Assembly (NCBI GenBank): GCA_023376005.1
Contig: CM042143.1
Span: forward strand, 86,155,159-86,219,158
Length of the DNA stretch: 64,000 nucleotides
Direction: 5' to 3'
Origin: Doryteuthis pealeii
Lineage: Eukaryota > Mollusca > Cephalopoda > Myopsida > Loliginidae
The notes under the pieces were generated by a model, which worked only from the letters and a program-made list of their open reading frames with translations, ran no database searches and was not told where the DNA came from. The position numbers and the translations under genes were made by a program. The first letter of the stretch is position 1, and every line of letters starts with the position of its first letter. Of this stretch, positions 32,346-43,856 are shown in pieces.

Positions 32346-32394
32346 AGTTCCAGTTAGCTCACAAATGGTTGATATCAAGTCTATGAATTCAAAG

Positions 32395-32590
32395 TTTTCC
32401 TTCTCTTAGACTGGTTGCTTTGCCAATGCTAAAGAACCCAGTCTACCCTATCATTTACCTATTGCTAGGAGTGAGAACAGATGTTTTTCCGAAGGGCACT
32501 AGCACGATTTGAGAAGCAAACAGCTTCGTCCAGGATCTGAAATCTGATCGCCGATTCCACGACGATAACTGTTAGACAATTGCGCCTCTA
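32395..32590 (-). mobile_element. SINE family A, old copy
   Basis: Minus strand with body GGGTAGACTGGGTTC and head region around GGATTTCAGATCC...; diverged and missing the tail beyond AGAGAAGGAAAAC. Confidence 0.65.
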
Positions 32591-33019
32591 TCATACGTAT
32601 GGAGCTATATGTTTGTTAATAATGTAGCATATTTCCCAACACTTTCAGAGCTACGTGTAAGTCTATTTAAGAGCCAAGAATTAAAGGCAAAAATTGTGTC
32701 TGCATTTAGCACGGTGCTTCACTGTTTATAAAGCTTCTGTAAAAAAAAAAAAAAAAAAAAACAATTTAAAAAATATTGAAACAGTTGATTGGATTGTTGT
32801 GATAGTTTTATAAAAGTTGCCTCCCTTTAAGCAGTTTGCAAGAAAAAAAATTGATAAAGTAAATATGTATGTAGTTTGGTTTGGTTCGGAATATTAACAA
32901 CGTATGAGTTATTTAATGTTGACAGTTCATTTGAAACCATGAAATTATTAGTATTGATAGTATTGTGTTAGTATAACATTTATTCTAAGACTAAAAGCAA
33001 CAAATAAATGAATTAAAAC
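32591..33019. other. Unassigned sequence
   Basis: Oligo-A run at 32743-32761. No gene recognised. Confidence 0.4.
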
Positions 33020-33345
33020 TTAATTCAATTCTAGAAGTTTATTTAACAACAAAACAATGACTAACAATATGAACATCCTTCCTATGTATAGAGTGAAGTT
33101 TGAGAGATTTGCCAATGTGATGGAAAGGAAATTTGAGTATATCTGGTATCTTCTGTCTTTAGTCAAATCTCGGAGATAATTTCTGGTCGACTGCTCCTGG
33201 AATTGGTCCGAAATGTTTATCTGATCTTGGCGCAAAAACTTCTGGACGCATCACGTGATTGATATGTCCAATCACAGAAAGACTCTCTCTCATTTTACTC
33301 CACACATAGAAATAAACGTATTTTACTAACCCAACGAGTGTTTTA
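33020..33345 (-). other. Candidate terminal exon with polyadenylation signal
   Basis: A minus-strand frame ends at TAA (33159-33161) after a non-repetitive C-terminus (HVMRPEVFAP and KHFGPIPGAVDQ). AATAAA follows at 33038-33043, about 116 nt after the stop. Upstream (33330-33390) the sequence becomes a dispersed repeat also seen at 32349-32390. Could be a last exon or a processed pseudogene; the protein is not recognised. Confidence 0.25.
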
Positions 33346-33390
33346 GTTCCAGTTTGCTCATAAATGCTTAATATCAAGTGTCGACTCAAT

Positions 33391-33624
33391 AAAGATTATT
33401 TAATTCAGTTCAGTATTAAATCCAGAATCAACAATTACTCCTTACTAAGTGAGTCTAGGGGTGGTTGGTCTTAGGGATTATTTTTCTACGAACCTCTTTT
33501 CAAAGAAGTGGGGTGCTTCCCATCCCACCCCTATGAATGTGAACTAATTTTTCTGTATCATGACTTCGCTAAAAAAAATTATCTGCTGTGGGATTTGGTG
33601 GAATGGGGATGTTGCCTTTTTATT
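33391..33624. other. Unassigned sequence
   Basis: Nothing recognised. Confidence 0.4.
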
Positions 33625-33787
33625 TGCTCTGTTTCTAACTCAGATTTTTCATAAACTAGATTTATTCTATGTATTAATGATTTTGAATATGAATGAATTA
33701 CTCATTGATAAAATTATGCAATTACTGAAGGTATTGTGACTTAAGCAGTGACGTAGTGACAGACACCGAATCTCTACTATAATAAGA
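33625..33787 (-). mobile_element. Helitron family A-like, 5' end fragment
   Basis: Minus strand begins A|TCTTATTATAGTAGAGATTC and includes CACTACGTCACTGC, like the 13.4- and 20.2-kb copies. Truncated after about 160 bp. Confidence 0.65.
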
Positions 33788-34322
33788 TTTTTTTTAAATC
33801 TTTCGTTCGATTATGTTTGTTACTGCACTGTACATGCACCATGGCGATTCTAACTAGTGTGATTCATGCTGGAAGCAACATTTTTTTTTTTTTTTTTTTA
33901 GTCAAGAATTCCACGGAAGTTAATTTGAAAGAAAAAGTTAAAATAAAAGCAACATTTCTCAAAATAAGCCGTTCTCATTTGAAACGCTCAAAAGAATCTG
34001 TTTACAATAGACGAGACGTTAAATAAACCAGACTGAGTTACTTTTTTTGTTTTTCCAGAAAAGAGAGTTCGCATAGATTTTTTTTTAAACGAATTTTCTT
34101 ACAGACTTATTGAAACGTAAAGAGTGAACCGTTTTGTGTGGTTTTCTAAATGAAATTTATAAATACTGTAAAGTCGCGAGGGGTGTGTTTGCACCCGGAC
34201 ATACAATGTAACGAAAGACGTTCCCAAACAGGCATTTGTATTTTCGTTCTCACATTTATTGACACACATAACTGTGTGAAAATTATTACGATTAGATAGC
34301 AATATTCTTGTCTTAATTTTCT
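33788..34322. other. Unassigned sequence
   Basis: T run at 33880-33899. One F-type motif near 34268-34310. No gene. Confidence 0.4.
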
Positions 34323-34640
34323 TAGATGGGTCTTGATAATTTGTGTTATTTGGATTTTTCGGACTGTTGTCCTCATCTTTATTGTTATTTACACAACGTT
34401 TCATCCGATGTACCCTACGGCCTTCTTCAGGTATTTTTGTCGAACTCTGGAACCTTCTCTTCAAACTCTGGAACATTCTTGTCGAACTCGGGAGCCTTCA
34501 TGGAACTTCAAACCACCGGGGTAGACTGTTCTCATTCCGTTAACCATGACCGGGTAATCATCGCCCTTGGCCAGGATTGAACCTGCAGCTTTGCACCGTG
34601 TATCCAACTGGACACATAGCGCAACGGATATTGGGGTTGA
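34323..34640 (-). mobile_element. SINE family E, longest copy
   Basis: Minus strand: tRNA-like head with GTTGGATACACGG and box B GCAGGTTCAATCCTGG. Then GGTTAACGGAATGAGAAC, three sub-repeats around TCCAGAGTT, the conserved CTGAAGAAGGCCGTAGGG ... GATGAAACG block and a 3' end AATAAAGATGAGGACAACAG. Defines the full family used to read the fragments at 5.6, 11.7, 39.1 and 62.7 kb. Confidence 0.75.
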
Positions 34641-34783
34641 GTTAATACAGTTCTAAGTGACATTCAACTGTAAGTTTCAAAATGTATATAGATTAAAACT
34701 CTATTTTAAGTGTATTGCCCTATCAGGTATCTCGCTATGGCGCCATGTTCTTGCTAGTATATCGTTACATACATACATAGATG

Positions 34784-34956
34784 TGTTCAAAAAGTATTGA
34801 GACTTAACAAAGAAAGAAATGAACTAAGAATGAAATTTTGATTTTCTTCAAAATATTCCCCCTTGGATTTCAACACTCTCATTCCAGTCAGTTTTGAATT
34901 AGTCGAAGCACCTTTGAAATTTCACTTTTGGTAAGGTGTGTCGTATGACTTTTAAC
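34784..34956 (-). pseudogene. mariner-type transposase 3' end and terminal repeat
   Basis: The minus strand reads SKGEYFEE, the usual C-terminal end of mariner-type transposases. After about 50 bp comes a terminal repeat GTCTCAATACTTTTTGAAC. Only the last 60 codons or so remain. Confidence 0.6.
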
Positions 34957-35392
34957 GGTCAGGACTTGTGGATATAACACAGTACGATAATTCAATTATT
35001 ACAACGTTTGATATGTTTAATTAAGAGCTATTGCGAAATACTTCAATATGTAAAAAGTTTAATAATCTTGATTTAACTCTCTCTACTTTTTTCATCTTTT
35101 CATTATGTTCAATTGAAATAGATTAGTGCTATCGCTTCCATGTGCTCACCTCCTCTCTAATATTTTGTATAGCATGTCATTTTTCTTCCCTTTCTTTATT
35201 ATAAAAACGGAATGGTCCATTATTTAGCTGAGGTGACTACACTCATAAGAAATAATTCGGCATATAAGCAACACTAGATAATCAGGATTTACATTTTTGC
35301 ACTTCATCTTAGACGATTTGGACAGTCTCATTTTTAAACAGGGCGTCTTGCAAAATGATAACTGTCGTACAATTAAGGAACATGAGTATTGA
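34957..35392 (-). mobile_element. Helitron family C, 3' end decayed
   Basis: Minus strand begins A|TCAATACTCATGTTCC and matches family C through to the hairpin region (TTGTGGATATAACACAG). CTAG is altered. Confidence 0.75.
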
Positions 35393-35825
35393 TATATTAC
35401 TAGTATAGTATTATACTTTAAAATTCTTTTTTAAGTTCTTTTAATGTCTGATCATATCGGGTTACTGTTTATTCTTCCATCGGGTGACTGTGTTCGGACA
35501 TCTACACAACGCGGAGATGTCTTTTTATGTACACTTATATTACCCCGATACATTCTTTGTCGCACGCACATGGGGAGAACCTGAGACAGAAAGGCACGTC
35601 TGCTCAGAAGGGCCGCCTGGGCTCAACTCTACTAAATTCTAATTCTACTTTCCCAGCTTCGTCTGATCACGTGATTTTTAAGCCAATGTGTTAGACCCGT
35701 TCGAGAAAAACCTGAGGTCGAAACCTATCAATTAAACCATCAGTGATTTTACACTGTTCTGCCGTTAATTTAGATTACACTATCTGCTAAAAATGATAGG
35801 CTATACCTGTCCAACACTATGTAAC
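35393..35825. other. Unassigned sequence
   Basis: No repeat or gene recognised. Confidence 0.4.
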
Positions 35826-36515
35826 ACTTGAAACCATGCAACTGCGTGCAAATTATTTGTGTTAGTTATTTTTTCTTGTTAATGGATTTCATTTAAGGTT
35901 CATTGAAGAGATTTTTGCTTATATTCATTAAAATAAAACCAAAGAATTAGAAATCAATAATACTAAGCACATATTTAATAAAATCACGTTTTTAATATCA
36001 ATATGCAAATTAGCCTTCCCATTCACATTGTAAACCGCTATTTTTTGTATATATAAATACAATTGCTTGTTATTTGTATGTAGATATGGACAACACTAAT
36101 AAAAAGGTGAAGCAATTTTATTAATGATTGAGGTTTAAATATAAATAAAATCATGGAGAATGTGATGCAAATAACGAAGGGAATTGTGATTTGGATAGTA
36201 ATATAGTTTCGGTTACAGACAAACACATAATCTCCATTATAATAAGATTAGATTGGAATGCTTGAAACCATATAACTGTATGCAAATTATTTGTATTATA
36301 TAGGACTACTCTATATCCTATAACTGTGCAAATTATTTGTATCAGATAGGAATATTTGATATCGTATACGCTTATGCAAGAATTTGATAATTCTTTATAT
36401 GATATAACTGTGTGCAAGAAACAAATACATTTTTAAAATGCGGATATAAACACAATTACATAACCTCTAGGCATAAAATAACCCTAATTGGGCTGACATG
36501 CCATTAAAATGAAAA
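35826..36515. repeat. F-type motif cluster and F tail, interrupted by Helitron A
   Basis: Four imperfect copies of an about 50-bp motif (AACTGTGTGCAAATTATTTG, TATTAGATAGGAATA) at 35826-35868 and 36250-36425, with an F-type tail (GGCATAAAATAACCC, GACATGCC) to 36515. The Helitron sits in the middle of one motif. Confidence 0.6.
35870..36247 (-). mobile_element. Helitron family A, 3'-truncated
   Basis: Minus strand begins A|TCTTATTATAATGGAG; the body matches the 6122 copy. The hairpin and CTAG are deleted. Confidence 0.75.
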
Positions 36516-37066
36516 TTTGGGGTCTGCAACTTTTTTATACATACTTCTTACTGGGTGCTCATTTTGCTTGACCTTGTACCAAACTAAGCTTGTTGCTTAC
36601 TGTATATATATTATATATAGTGTGTGTGTGTGTTATTTTACAGTTTGATCTGTCATTATGAATGTAATCTTTAAAATGAATAAATGCCTTCATCGAAGGT
36701 TCCTCTTCTCCTCACACGTCTCCATCTAGCCCATACCTGATGTTCTGGCTTCATCGAAGGTAACCCTTCTCTCCCAGATCCATCTCTGTTAATCCATGGG
36801 TATGGAACTCTGACTCGTATGTCGAAATACCGAGACAATCCTTAAAACTGTCAATTCAGGATTCAACTACGTCATTAGATTTGGGTGCTTAATTTGAGAC
36901 TTTTCTTCAGTTCCCTCTGAGTTGTCGTTAGATCCAGACGCATCTAACACAACTCCCAAAAAGAGACACTTCACATCTCTTAATCCCTTTTTACCCAAGA
37001 TTGGTGGAGAACATTGATTTCTTCTTAAATGTACATATTTGTTATTAATACCTAACTTTAGCGCAG
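36516..37066. other. Unassigned sequence
   Basis: CTTCATCGAAGG occurs twice (36689 and 36752 regions). No gene recognised. Confidence 0.4.
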
Positions 37067-37648
37067 CCCTGTCGGCCGGGACAGAAGAATACACTTTCAC
37101 CTCTGCAAAGGGGTAAGATCCCTCCAATGGAGCTACCTGTTGATCGTGGGTGGTGACCCGTGATGCTTAGATACGGAATCCTGATGACTGAGCAGTTCAT
37201 GACATGCAACACTCCACTTTGGCTAGACGAGTGGTCGGAGAAGCTACCTCCTATTGATTGGCTGGTCACGTCAAGCTTTAGCAACCTGTATGATTGTCCC
37301 TTATGGCAAGCTTCACCCCTTTTTATCATATATGTGCTAGAAAGCTATGACTGAGGTTCTTAGTGTCTTAGGTATGACGTTAAACTGCATTTAGGGGTGA
37401 AGTTCCAATTCTGAAACTCTGGGGAATCTGGAGCACCATTACTCCCACGTCCACCCTGACCCGGAGTGGTAGTACCTGTTAGGACCCCATCTTATAGTGA
37501 AACCGATAAGAAAATGAGTATTAGAATATGTTTAAAAAGGATTTTTAAAAGAAATTGAATATCAAACAATAATGAATAAAACAAAATCTTCAGCATAAAA
37601 TAACCCAATAAGAGTTGACATACCGTAAAATTTAACCAACCAACCAAC
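37067..37648 (+). mobile_element. Retroposon family G, full-length copy
   Basis: CCCTGTCGGCCGGGAC start; ends GCATAAAATAACCC, GACATACCG, CCAACCAACCAACC tail. Confidence 0.8.
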
Positions 37649-37889
37649 CTTTACGTTATATTTACTGTCGCGGTTTTTATCTTTTATAATTTTTATTTCA
37701 TTGTTTTATGTTCTTTTGTATGGATTGTATTGGATAAACCTCTGCCCGATTCCTTCACACAAGTGAGAAGGCAAAATAAATATTTTTGTTTTTGTTTGTT
37801 TTTTATCTAACATGGTTCTTTCATAAATTCTATCCATGACATCACGTGTCATGCTAGTAGTATATAAGTGTGTGCATGCATCTTGCAGG

Positions 37890-38400
<511 letters not shown>

Positions 38401-38910
38401 AGACCTATCGCCTGCGTCTTTAGAATACACCGACTGCCCCTCTGTTTACGTCACAAGTCCACAGTGTCACCAACAAAATCTCATTGGATAAAACTTTCCT
38501 TAACACCCAGATGTACTTATGACTTCTGATATTATCTCTAATTTGTTACTAATGAAGGGTAACCCCCCCCCCCCTTGGCCGTGGGTGGCGACCCATGATG
38601 CTTAAGGACGGAACGCTTGTGGTTGAGCAGTCCACAACATGCAACATACCACTCTGGTCCTTACTTGGGCTTGACGTTCGGTCGAAAAAGTTCCTCTCCG
38701 ATCAATCGGCTGGTCACATCAAGCTCTAGCACCTATAAGATTTTACCAACTCTACTGCCCTTATAACAAGTTCCAACTCTTTTTAGCTTATGAGCTAGAA
38801 GGCAGTGGCTGAGGGTCTTAGTGTCCTGTGTATGACGATAAACTCTATCTGATGGTGAGGTTCCAATTCTGGAATTGTGAGGAATGTGGAGTACCCCTTG
38901 ATCACTATAA
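38401..38910 (+). mobile_element. Retroposon family G, disrupted
   Basis: Proximal piece (AGAATACACCGACTGCCCC) is separated from the rest by about 110 bp of foreign sequence, resumes at TTGGCCGTGGGTGGCGACC, and is cut by the MITE at 38911. Confidence 0.65.
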
Positions 38911-39143
38911 CCGTATTTGACGGCATATAAGACGCACGGGCATATAAGACGCACCCCCATTTCAGCAGGTCAGATTCAGGAAAAAAGTTTTTAGTGTATT
39001 TAAGCATATATTGTTGAAAACAGTCTAGCTGTTCATTACACAAACAGAAACATAGCTGTATAAAAGCAATTTGGCAGTACAGACAAGCAATAAGCATTGG
39101 AAATTTTGGAAAAAATTTGCGTCCTATATGCCGTCAAATACGG
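38911..39143. mobile_element. MITE with 27-bp inverted ends
   Basis: CCGTATTTGACGGCATATAA starts the left end; the right end is its inverted copy with one change. The TIRs cover about 27 bp and the unit ATATAAGACGCAC is repeated just inside the left one. TSD not clear. Superfamily not assigned. Confidence 0.75.
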
Positions 39144-39335
39144 TATTTATTTTGATTTTTAAACCGTTGTCATTATTTTTATTGTGGTATCTAAAAGCAC
39201 AACTTTTCGACCGCTGTATCATTCGGCCTTCTTCAGGTTTTCCCTGTCTATCCGAGTATAGCAATGACCCAGCCTGGGAAACCATTTTGAATAGTTTTAC
39301 TGTTGATCAAACAGGCGTCGAAGAACTTTTGAAGA
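39144..39335 (-). mobile_element. SINE family E, fragment
   Basis: Minus strand includes CTGAAGAAGGCCGAATGATA, CAGCGGTCGAAAAG and AATAAAAATAATGACAAC. Head absent. Confidence 0.6.
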
Positions 39336-40000
39336 TCTCATTCAAATAATGACGTGATTGTTTTTAATGGTCGTGATGCTTCTCGGATAATAGCCGTGCA
39401 AAAAACATTCAGACAAATAATGTATAATATTATTGTGATTTAGGCCGCAAATATGGTGAAGTTGTTAAAATAAGTTAATAACAGGAAGCGCATCAGAGTA
39501 CTTGGAATTTTGAAGTATATTGTATTACATTCATACATAAAGAAAATACACTTGTAATATTTTCAGCTGCAAACAAATTGTTCTGTTTGCGGCTATATTG
39601 TATTATTTAAATATAAATAAATATTAGTCTACTTAAAAACTTCACTAAGGACTCCAGTTATGTTAGAGTTTTCGTACTTACAAACGGCCCTTCTCAATTT
39701 CTCTGTTTATAGTAGCAATGGCAAATAATTTAAACAGGATGTTGTTTGGAAAAGAGGAAGATATTTATCTTCCATTTCTGGCGCCAAAAATTGCCGGCCA
39801 GTGATTGGTTGGTTTAAAAATGAGTATGTCGACTATGGGAAACAACCCACCTACCTTAGGTGTATTTTCATAATATTCGTTAGAATCATTAACTTCTTGC
39901 CCAATAGAAGCACCAATATAATCATGGACAGCTGTTTCAACTTTTGATAAAATCACTCGTAGTGTAAAAGTTATCGTCATAGAAAGTTTGTTTCATTTTT
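39336..40000. other. Unassigned A+T-rich sequence
   Basis: No repeat or gene recognised. Confidence 0.4.
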
Positions 40001-41030
40001 AACAATGAGAAAGGCATGAATCCATATATTCTCCACCTCCTAGCTATGGGTGAATAGCAAGGTAAATTGACTTTAGCTTTGGTTAGACAACCAGTCTAAA
40101 AGGAAAACTTTTAAATTAAAACCAGCTTTAAAATTGATATCTTGTGTCACATCCTGCTCGTGGCTAAAAAAATTTATTTGCCCTACAGGTAGGATTTGAC
40201 ACAATGTCACATGTATGGGGCATCAAGCAAGGATCGAACTCGCTCTTGTGTCACATTCTGCTCGTGACTAAATACATCCAACACGTACCCCGACAGATTT
40301 GTGGATCGTCTAGCATACTTATTACTGTTTTGTCTCGGTAAACAAATTCCGGGAAAGGCATGAATCAATCAGTTATCCACCCTCTAGCCATGGGGGAATA
40401 GCAGGGAAAATTGACTTTAGCTTTATTTATGCAACCAGTCGAGAAGAAAAACACTTTAAGATCTTTTCACATCCGGCTCGTGACTAAAAAAAATATATCA
40501 AACAGGTAGGATTTCTCACAAGTATGGAGCACCCAGCGAGGATGTTTGTTCACCACGACGAGATGGCACGACAATCATGCCCTGAATCCATCTGTTCTCC
40601 GCCCCCTATCTATGGGTGAATAGCATGGCCAACTGACTTTAGCCTTGGTTAGGTAACAAATCTAGAAGGACAACTCTAAATTAAAACCAGCTTTAAAATT
40701 TATATTTTGTGTCACATCCTGCCCTGGGCTAAAAAAAATTATTTGCCCCCACAGATAGTATTTGACACAAGATTACATGTATGGGGCATCAAGCAAGGAT
40801 CGAACTCGCTCTTGTCACATCCTGCTCGTGGCTAAAAAAAATTATTTTCCCCCACAAATAGTATTTGACACAAGGTCACATGTATGGGACATCAAGCAAG
40901 GATCGAACTCGCTCTTGTGTCACATCCTGCTCGTGGCTAAATACATCCAACACCTACCCCGACAGATTTACGGACCGTCTAGTATATTTGTTACTGTTTT
41001 GTCTTGGTAAACAAATTCCGTCTTTAAGTG
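40001..41030. repeat. Tandem cluster of SINE-A bodies and SINE-C heads
   Basis: Alternating blocks: SINE-A bodies (plus) at about 40006-40160, 40352-40470 and 40580-40720, each followed by SINE-C pieces (minus; GCAAGGATCGAACTCGC) at 40185, 40790 and 40895. The end block (ACCCCGACAGATTT ... GTAAACAAATTCCG) occurs at 40285-40350 and 40955-41022, showing segmental duplication. Confidence 0.65.
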
Positions 41031-41984
41031 TACGTTTTCCCATAAGATTTAAAAAACTATTTTTTCTTATCTTCTTCCCACCCCCAAACATCCTATTTAT
41101 TTCTCCTCTCTCGTTCACTAAGAATTTCCCCATGGACTATGTTGTTGCTGCTGCTGCTGTTTCTACATTCACCATTTTATCAGTCGAGACGCCGTTGAAA
41201 ACTTCTCTCTGCATTTTCTGTCGTTCCATATTCTTTTTAAAATTCTTGACGCATGTTCTACAAATGTAAAATTCTCATGTCTCCCACGATGCAACCTCGA
41301 CCCTGATTCTTATCTGTGATATGACCACCCTCATCATTTTCAGCTGATGGGAATACGCAACCTCCGCCTCATGCCCAACAGAAGGGCGTTCATACAATTT
41401 TAAACGCACACACATCTCTGCGCATGCGTGAGTCGCTTCACCGCACAATGATATGACGACAAGCACACAAACATACACGTATACGCATACGCAAGCAGAG
41501 AAATATAAATAATAATTGGTAGATATATTATTATAAATATACAATACATATACACATAGGAATACTTAGTGAACACTTAAATAAATTAATTGCATGTAGA
41601 TAAGATATATTTTAGAATATTATCTGATAGTTTAAGATGTGTGATAAATATAGCGAGATACGGGATTTTTTTCTTTTTCACAAAATATTCCATTCATATA
41701 AATTGATTGTCCTTATTTATCGCCTCGTATGATTAACGAGCCGGGCAAACCGGCCGTTAGGGTTTCGGTTCTCGTTAGGTATCTACTTCTGGCTTTGCGT
41801 TACAACTAAGTTAATAGCAATAAATAAAACAACTAGTATCATTTTTCAGTCATCAAAGTAATAGGTTAATACTAGATAAATGAAATTAAGCAGTAATAAG
41901 CTTAGTCAGTACTTGGGTGGGTGACTACTTAATAACAGCAGATACCTAAAGTATAATGAATTATATGGATGCGCGTGATGTAAT
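41031..41984. other. Unassigned sequence
   Basis: TGCGCATGCGTGAGTC near 41420 resembles NRF-1 and AP-1 sites in tandem. No gene recognised. Confidence 0.35.
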
Positions 41985-42282
41985 GATTAAATGGATGCGC
42001 GTGATGTAATGATTAAAGTCATGGGAAATGGACTCGTCGCCCCGAGTTCAAATCCTGGACGTGCTAATTGCATTTCACTTAGCGCTAATACCCTTGGGAA
42101 AGGTATGAATCATACTCCCTCCAGCTATGGGTAAATAGTAGGGCAGACTGGGCTCTTTAACCTTGGTTAGGCAACCTGTCTAGGAGAAGGAAAACTCTGA
42201 ATTCAAACCTGTTGAACTCCGCTTATGAAATTGACTTTGTGTCGCATCCTGCTCGTGCGGAGGGGTTGGTAAATATATATAT
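41985..42282 (+). mobile_element. SINE family A, best full-length copy
   Basis: Head GGATGCGCGTGATGTAATGA (duplicated once), box B GAGTTCAAATCCTGG, body CAGCTATGGGTAAATAG and CTCTTTAACCTTGG, 3' part TCCTGCTCGTGCGGAGGGG and a short (TA)n tail. Confidence 0.85.
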
Positions 42283-42385
42283 ATGGATGCGCGTGGTGTA
42301 ATGTTTAGAGCCGTAGGAAATGGACTCGTCGACCCGAGTTCAAATCCTGGGTCAGGCTGTTTGCATTTCACATGGCGCTACCACA
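42283..42385 (+). mobile_element. SINE family A, head only
   Basis: A second head (GTAATGTTTAGAGCCG, GAGTTCAAATCCTGG) follows the TA tail of the previous copy directly and then stops. Confidence 0.75.
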
Positions 42386-42542
42386 TGTTGAATATATGAA
42401 GGTGTGTGAAGTAGGGGCGGTAAGTGTTCTGATGTAAAGATGAAAACTTTTTACGTGTACGAATATCCAGGTCAACACGTGTAGCAACCAGGGAAATACC
42501 AACAGGCTTTCTTTGGGTCTACAAGTTCATAAAGATATATTG

Positions 42543-42780
42543 GAGGCGCTTGGGGTGTAATGGTTATCATCATAGGAATTGTACTCAGCGACTTAAGTTC
42601 AAACTCTGGACGAAGCTACAGTTCACATAGCGCTAATACCCTTGGGAAAGGTATACATCCAACTAATCTCTATCCAGCTATGGGTCAATAGTAGGACGGA
42701 TAGGGCTCTTAGGTAACCAGTCTAGGAGAAGGAAAAACTCTGAATTCAAACCTGCTATACTCCGTTTAATAAATTGACGT

Positions 42781-42822
<42 letters not shown>
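42543..42822 (+). mobile_element. SINE family A with (TA)n tail
   Basis: Head GGGTGTAATGGTTATCATC, box B AAGTTCAAACTCTGG, body, then a TA-rich tail from 42782. Confidence 0.75.
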
Positions 42823-42824
<2 letters not shown>

Positions 42825-43004
42825 CCAAAAGTCCAGAGAAGAAATCTTCCTTACGACACAAGGGTTTTATTTTTTAAAAAAACCTGTCGCAGTTTGAGAG
42901 CTCAATGTGTGCGCTTAATGTTAGTCACAGAGCAAATATATAAGTAAAGAAATATTTCTTTTGTTAAGTCTCAAAGTCTTTTGTTATTTCTTTAATTTAC
43001 CCAG

Positions 43005-43228
43005 CGCGTTCGCCAATGGTAGGATGTGACGAAAGGTCACAATTATGGGTCATCTAGCACGGATCGAACTTGCTATTAAGTCGTATATAATATGTATCTA
43101 ACTGGTTAGCCAGGGGAAGGATGTGACACAAGCCACCAGTATAAGACATCCAGCGAGATTCGAACTCGCTATTCTGTAGGAATGGATCTGCGAGAATAGC
43201 TTACTAACCCTTACACTACGATGGGATA
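43005..43228 (-). mobile_element. Two SINE family C copies in tandem
   Basis: Minus strand: heads with AGTGTAAGGGTTAGTAAGC and GCGAGTTCGAATCTCGC, and a second with GCAAGTTCGATCCGTGC, each followed by TTGTGTCACATCCTTCC-type ends. Confidence 0.7.
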
Positions 43229-43304
43229 CCAAAAATTGAGAAACGTGTATAATGAAGTGATAATGTCTACACAGTATTGTTTAAGTGCTACACATGATAA
43301 ATAT

Positions 43305-43447
43305 AAGACAGAGAGAGGGGGTGAGCTCGCGGAAGTGATAACGCTGCTGTGTATCAATCGAATATAATGAAATGAAGGAAAGAAAGAAGAGAGTTAAATC
43401 AAGATTATTATACTTTTTACATATTAAACAATTTTGCAATAGATTAT
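43305..43447 (+). mobile_element. Helitron family C, internal fragment
   Basis: AAGTGATAACGCTGCTGTG to TTTACATATTAAACAATTTTG matches family C internally; both ends missing. Confidence 0.6.
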
Positions 43448-43457
43448 ACTGTATATA

Positions 43458-43730
43458 TAGTATTATTTCAATCACGCCAAAAATATTTCTTTTGAGGCTA
43501 TTCAAAATGGCAGCAAGTCAATGTTCTTGGCTTCAACAAAGGTCTGTCATTTTTTTTTTTTAGTTGCATGAAGTTAAGTTTGGTATTTATATCATTTATA
43601 TATACCAAACTTAACTTTGTGCAACTAAAAATATTAATGATAGACCTTTGTTGAAGCCAAGAACACTGTTTGATTTGCTGTTATTTTGAATAGCCTCAAA
43701 ATAAATTTTTGTGTGATTAAAATAATACTA
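43458..43730. mobile_element. Fold-back element with about 125-bp arms
   Basis: TAGTATTATTTCAATCACGC at the left is inverted at the right (GTGTGATTAAAATAATACTA). The arms continue to the centre (AACTTAACTT near 43570 and 43608) with about 90 % complementarity and a short loop. TSD and superfamily unclear. Confidence 0.7.
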
Positions 43731-43800
43731 GCAGGACCTGTGGATATACCACAATACAATTTATTGTAAATAAACATAGTTTAGCATGTAAAAAGCACTC
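43728..43800 (-). mobile_element. Helitron family C, 3' end fragment
   Basis: CTAG at 43728-43731, CAGGACC, TGTGGATATACCACA hairpin, then divergence. Its CTAG overlaps the end of the fold-back. Confidence 0.6.
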
Positions 43801-43856
43801 GTAAGTCAAGGTACCACTGTATTTTCCTTACTTTTTTTTTTTTTTTTTTTTTTGCG

